64,000 bases of DNA from Pseudomonas piscis (GTDB taxonomy: Bacteria > Pseudomonadota > Gammaproteobacteria > Pseudomonadales > Pseudomonadaceae), in contig NZ_WHUV01000007.1 in NCBI RefSeq assembly GCF_009380155.1, forward strand, positions 186,001 to 250,000. Reading direction: 5' to 3'. This document shows positions 60,652 to 64,000 of the stretch, piece after piece. The first letter of the stretch is position 1; each line of letters starts with the position of its first letter. Below the pieces are notes generated by a model. The model was not told the DNA's origin and searched no databases. It worked only from the letters and a program-made list of their open reading frames with translations. Made by a program: the position numbers and the translations under genes.

Positions 60652-60668
60652 AACCGGTCTGACCAGTG
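60652..60668. promoter_or_regulatory. Second FadR/LldR-type operator upstream of dctA
   Basis: AACCGGTCTGACCAGTG at 60652-60668 fits the palindromic TGGTC-N-GACCA pattern of FadR-branch GntR regulators with one mismatch per core. It lies about 80 bases from the copy in the promoter spacer. Confidence 0.55.
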
Positions 60669-60806
60669 GCCTTGCGCCGTCTACCCGGGCTTTCGGCCTG
60701 GTGGCTTTCAGGAGCCGTGCAAGGTCCATTGCAGAGCCTTGGAGGTTTTTTGCGGGGCGCGTTACCGCCTGCATTAGCCGTTAGAGGGAGTTTTCTGCAG
60801 GCATGA

Positions 60807-60833
60807 AAAAGCCCGGCGCCAGGCCGGGCTTTT
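60807..60833 (-). terminator. Rho-independent terminator of glyA
   Basis: On the minus strand AAGCCCGGC (60831-60823) and GCCGGGCTT (60817-60809) form a nine-pair stem, followed by TTTCATGC after the T of the stem. It stands 20 bases behind the glyA stop. Confidence 0.9.
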
Positions 60834-60853
60834 CTGTTGCGGTGCGGTGCTGA

Positions 60854-62107
<1,254 letters not shown>

Positions 62108-62220
62108 GGCGGTCCTCAAGGATCGGGGGGCAGAAAAGGCAGGCATTCTAACCCAATGGGTTTTGGATGGCATATGAAAGGACATCATGTCGCACAGAAG
62201 CCGCATTCAAGTGACGAGCT

Positions 62221-62271
62221 GCAAGCTGCAAGCGGATCGCTTTCCCTTGCGATTGGCTGCTTGTAGCTTGC
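62221..62271. terminator. Hairpin between the MorA-like gene and glyA
   Basis: GCAAGCTGCAAGC (62221-62233) pairs with GCTTGTAGCTTGC (62259-62271) with one wobble, and GGATCGC with GCGATT inside. The sequence is of the repeated AGCTGCAAGCTGCAAGC kind often found after Pseudomonas genes. It lies nine bases behind the stop of the MorA-like gene and may end its transcript. Confidence 0.55.
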
Positions 62272-62279
62272 CGCTGCCG

Positions 62280-64000
62280 CTAGTCGAACATGAACAAGGC
62301 GTCGTTGCTGAATTGCGCTTCGAAGCGGTTGGCCGGCATCGGCCGTCCGAACAGGTAGCCCTGGACTTCGTCGCAGCCGTGCTCGCGCAGGAAGTCCAGC
62401 TGTTCGTGGGTCTCTACCCCTTCGGCGATCACCGCCAGGTTCAGGCTGTGGGCCATGGCGATGATGGCGCGGGCGATCTGCGCGTCCTGCTCGCCGGACG
62501 GCAGGCCGTCGACGAAGGTGCGGTCGATCTTCAGTACGTCGATGGGGAACTGCTTGAGGTAGTTCAGCGATGAATAGCCTGTGCCGAAGTCGTCTACCGC
62601 GATGCTCAGGCCCAGGTTCTTCAGGCCGTCGAGGATCTGCATCGCCTCGCTGACCTCGCGCATCAGGATGCTCTCGGTCAGTTCCAGCTCCAGGCACGCC
62701 GGCGGCAGGCCGGTGTCCCGGAGAATGGTGGCAATGCGCATGCCCAACTGGCCGTCGGAGAATTGCCGGGCCGAAATGTTCACCGAAACCTTCGGTACCC
62801 GCACCTTGGCCACATGCCAGGCCTTGAGCTGGCGACAGGCTTCGCTGATCACCCAGTCGCCGACGTCCACCACCAGCCCCAGCTCCTCCAGCACCGGAAT
62901 GAAGTCGCCCGGCGGCACCAGGCCACGGCGTGGATGGCGCCAGCGCAGCAGGGCCTCGGCACCGGTCAGGCGCTTGCCATCGCCGCTGAACTGCGGTTGG
63001 TAGTAGAGCACGAACTCCTGCTGCTCCAGGGCATGGCGCAGGTCGCTTTCCAGTTCCAGGCGTTCCAGGGCGCTGGCGTTCATGTCCGCCTGGTAGAACT
63101 GGAAGTTGTTCTTGCCGCGTTCCTTGGCGTGGTACATCGCGGTGTCGGCGTTCTTCATCAGCTGGCTCAGTTCGTTACCGTCCTGGGGGCTCAGGGCGAT
63201 GCCGATGCTGGCGGTGACGAAGAACTCCCGGCCTTCGAGGACGAAGGGTTTGACCAGGCTGGCGAGGATCTGCTCGGCGACGTGGATCGCCCGGTTCAGG
63301 GCGATTTCCCGGCTGGCGCGGGGTTGCAGCAGCAGGGTGAACTCGTCGCCGCCCATGCGCGCCACGGTGTCGTCATCGTCGACGCAACCCAGCAGGCGGA
63401 CGGCCATCTCCTTGAGCATGCGGTCGCCGGCGGCGTGGCCCAGGGAGTCGTTGATCGGCTTGAAGCGATCGAGGTCGAGGAACATCAGCACCACCCAGGA
63501 CTTCTGCCGCTCCGCCGATTGCAGCGCGGTATGCAGGCGGTCCTGGAACAGCGTGCGGTTGGGCAGGTGGGTCAGGGCGTCGTAGTAGGCCAGGCGGTGG
63601 ATCCGCTGTTCGCTGGCCTTGCGCTCGCTGATGTCGCTGAAGAAGCACACGTAGCTGGCCAGGTCGCCTTCGTCGTCGAGCACGGCGGTGATCCCGACCC
63701 AGGCCGGATAGTGCTCGCCATCACGGCGCTTGAGCCAGACTTCGCCTTCCCAGGTGCTGTGCTGGTTCAACTGCTTGATCACGTAGCGCAGGTGGGCTTC
63801 CTGCTGTTCATCCACGGTGAGCATGTTCGGCAGTTGGTCCAGCACCTGGGATACGGCGTAGCCGCTGACCCGGCTGAAGGCCTCGTTGGCCTGGACGATG
63901 TAGCCCGCCGGGTCGGTGATGAGAATCGCCGAGGTCGAGTGCTCGAATACCGTGGCCGCCATGCGCAGGTCTTTTTCCGCCCGGCGTTGCTGGCTGATAT
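62280..64000 (-). CDS. morA: MorA-like PAS-GGDEF-EAL protein (5' part outside window)
   Basis: The C-terminal 573 codons are visible; the frame is still open at the right edge, so the N-terminus is missing. From the N-side are a PAS domain (FEHSTSAILITDPAGYIVQANEAF split at its start) with a PAC-type end, a GGDEF domain whose active motif ARMGGDEF is intact, and an EAL domain with AEALLRWRHP and DDFGTGYSS. Both cyclase and phosphodiesterase activities could be present. The neighbouring glyA supports identity with MorA, a motility and biofilm regulator. Other multi-PAS enzymes cannot be ruled out. Confidence 0.75.
   Translation of the reverse strand, partial: ISQQRRAEKDLRMAATVFEHSTSAILITDPAGYIVQANEAFSRVSGYAVSQVLDQLPNMLTVDEQQEAHLRYVIKQLNQHSTWEGEVWLKRRDGEHYPAWVGITAVLDDEGDLASYVCFFSDISERKASEQRIHRLAYYDALTHLPNRTLFQDRLHTALQSAERQKSWVVLMFLDLDRFKPINDSLGHAAGDRMLKEMAVRLLGCVDDDDTVARMGGDEFTLLLQPRASREIALNRAIHVAEQILASLVKPFVLEGREFFVTASIGIALSPQDGNELSQLMKNADTAMYHAKERGKNNFQFYQADMNASALERLELESDLRHALEQQEFVLYYQPQFSGDGKRLTGAEALLRWRHPRRGLVPPGDFIPVLEELGLVVDVGDWVISEACRQLKAWHVAKVRVPKVSVNISARQFSDGQLGMRIATILRDTGLPPACLELELTESILMREVSEAMQILDGLKNLGLSIAVDDFGTGYSSLNYLKQFPIDVLKIDRTFVDGLPSGEQDAQIARAIIAMAHSLNLAVIAEGVETHEQLDFLREHGCDEVQGYLFGRPMPANRFEAQFSNDALFMFD

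Overview
This window is a chromosomal segment of a Pseudomonas, most likely from the P. fluorescens lineage (P. protegens/P. chlororaphis type). The inference rests on GC-rich pseudomonad codon use, Pseudomonas-type REP elements, a HasR/HasA haemophore operon, cyanide-insensitive oxidase genes (cioAB), a katB-ankB pair, and a morA-glyA neighbourhood like that of P. aeruginosa. Species is inferred, not proven.

Region 1 (1-18.8 kb, all on the minus strand) is a surface polysaccharide (O-antigen) locus read from wbpA towards the left edge. It holds four genes for a diacetamido-uronic acid nucleotide sugar (wbpA, wbpB, wbpD, wbpE), a Wzx-type flippase, and a complete pseudaminic acid route (pseB, pseC, pseF, pseG, pseH, pseI). 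Inside the pse genes sits an amidotransferase trio (WbpG/WbuX-like PP-loop enzyme, HisH-like glutaminase, HisF-like barrel). The promoter-distal end has sugar-tailoring and transfer genes: a GT-B-like protein, a methyltransferase, a FemAB-like acyltransferase coupled to a polysaccharide deacetylase, and a partial family 2 glycosyltransferase cut by the window edge. Many genes overlap by 1-7 bases, suggesting one long translationally coupled operon. The part from about 2.97 to 5.35 kb is visibly AT-richer than the rest.

Region 2 (18.8-19.85 kb) has no convincing gene. It contains four tandem units of about 134 bp, each with a DnaA-box-like nonamer (TTATCCACA, or TTGTCCACA in one unit).

Region 3 (19.8-28.5 kb) carries housekeeping and catabolic genes: a histone-deacetylase-like hydrolase, a GNAT acetyltransferase, tesB, a HAD phosphatase, a secreted alpha/beta hydrolase, a YpfJ-type zinc peptidase, the protocatechuate module pcaQ-pcaHG, a TetR regulator and a small membrane protein.

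Region 4 (28.5-38.4 kb) is a haem-acquisition operon: ECF sigma factor, FecR-type anti-sigma factor, receptor HasR, haemophore HasA and the type I exporter HasD-HasE-HasF. A Fur-box-like site lies at the front and strong stem-loops flank hasA.

Region 5 (38.6-64 kb) is mostly core genome: trmA with a purine permease, an MFS exporter, cioA-cioB with a small DUF2474 subunit and a perfect Anr box upstream, rlmG, fpr, mscL, katB-ankB, radA, a PilZ protein, cstA-ybdD, a COG0523 GTPase, two GntR regulators behind dctA, glyA, and the C-terminal part of a MorA-like GGDEF-EAL protein that runs off the right edge.
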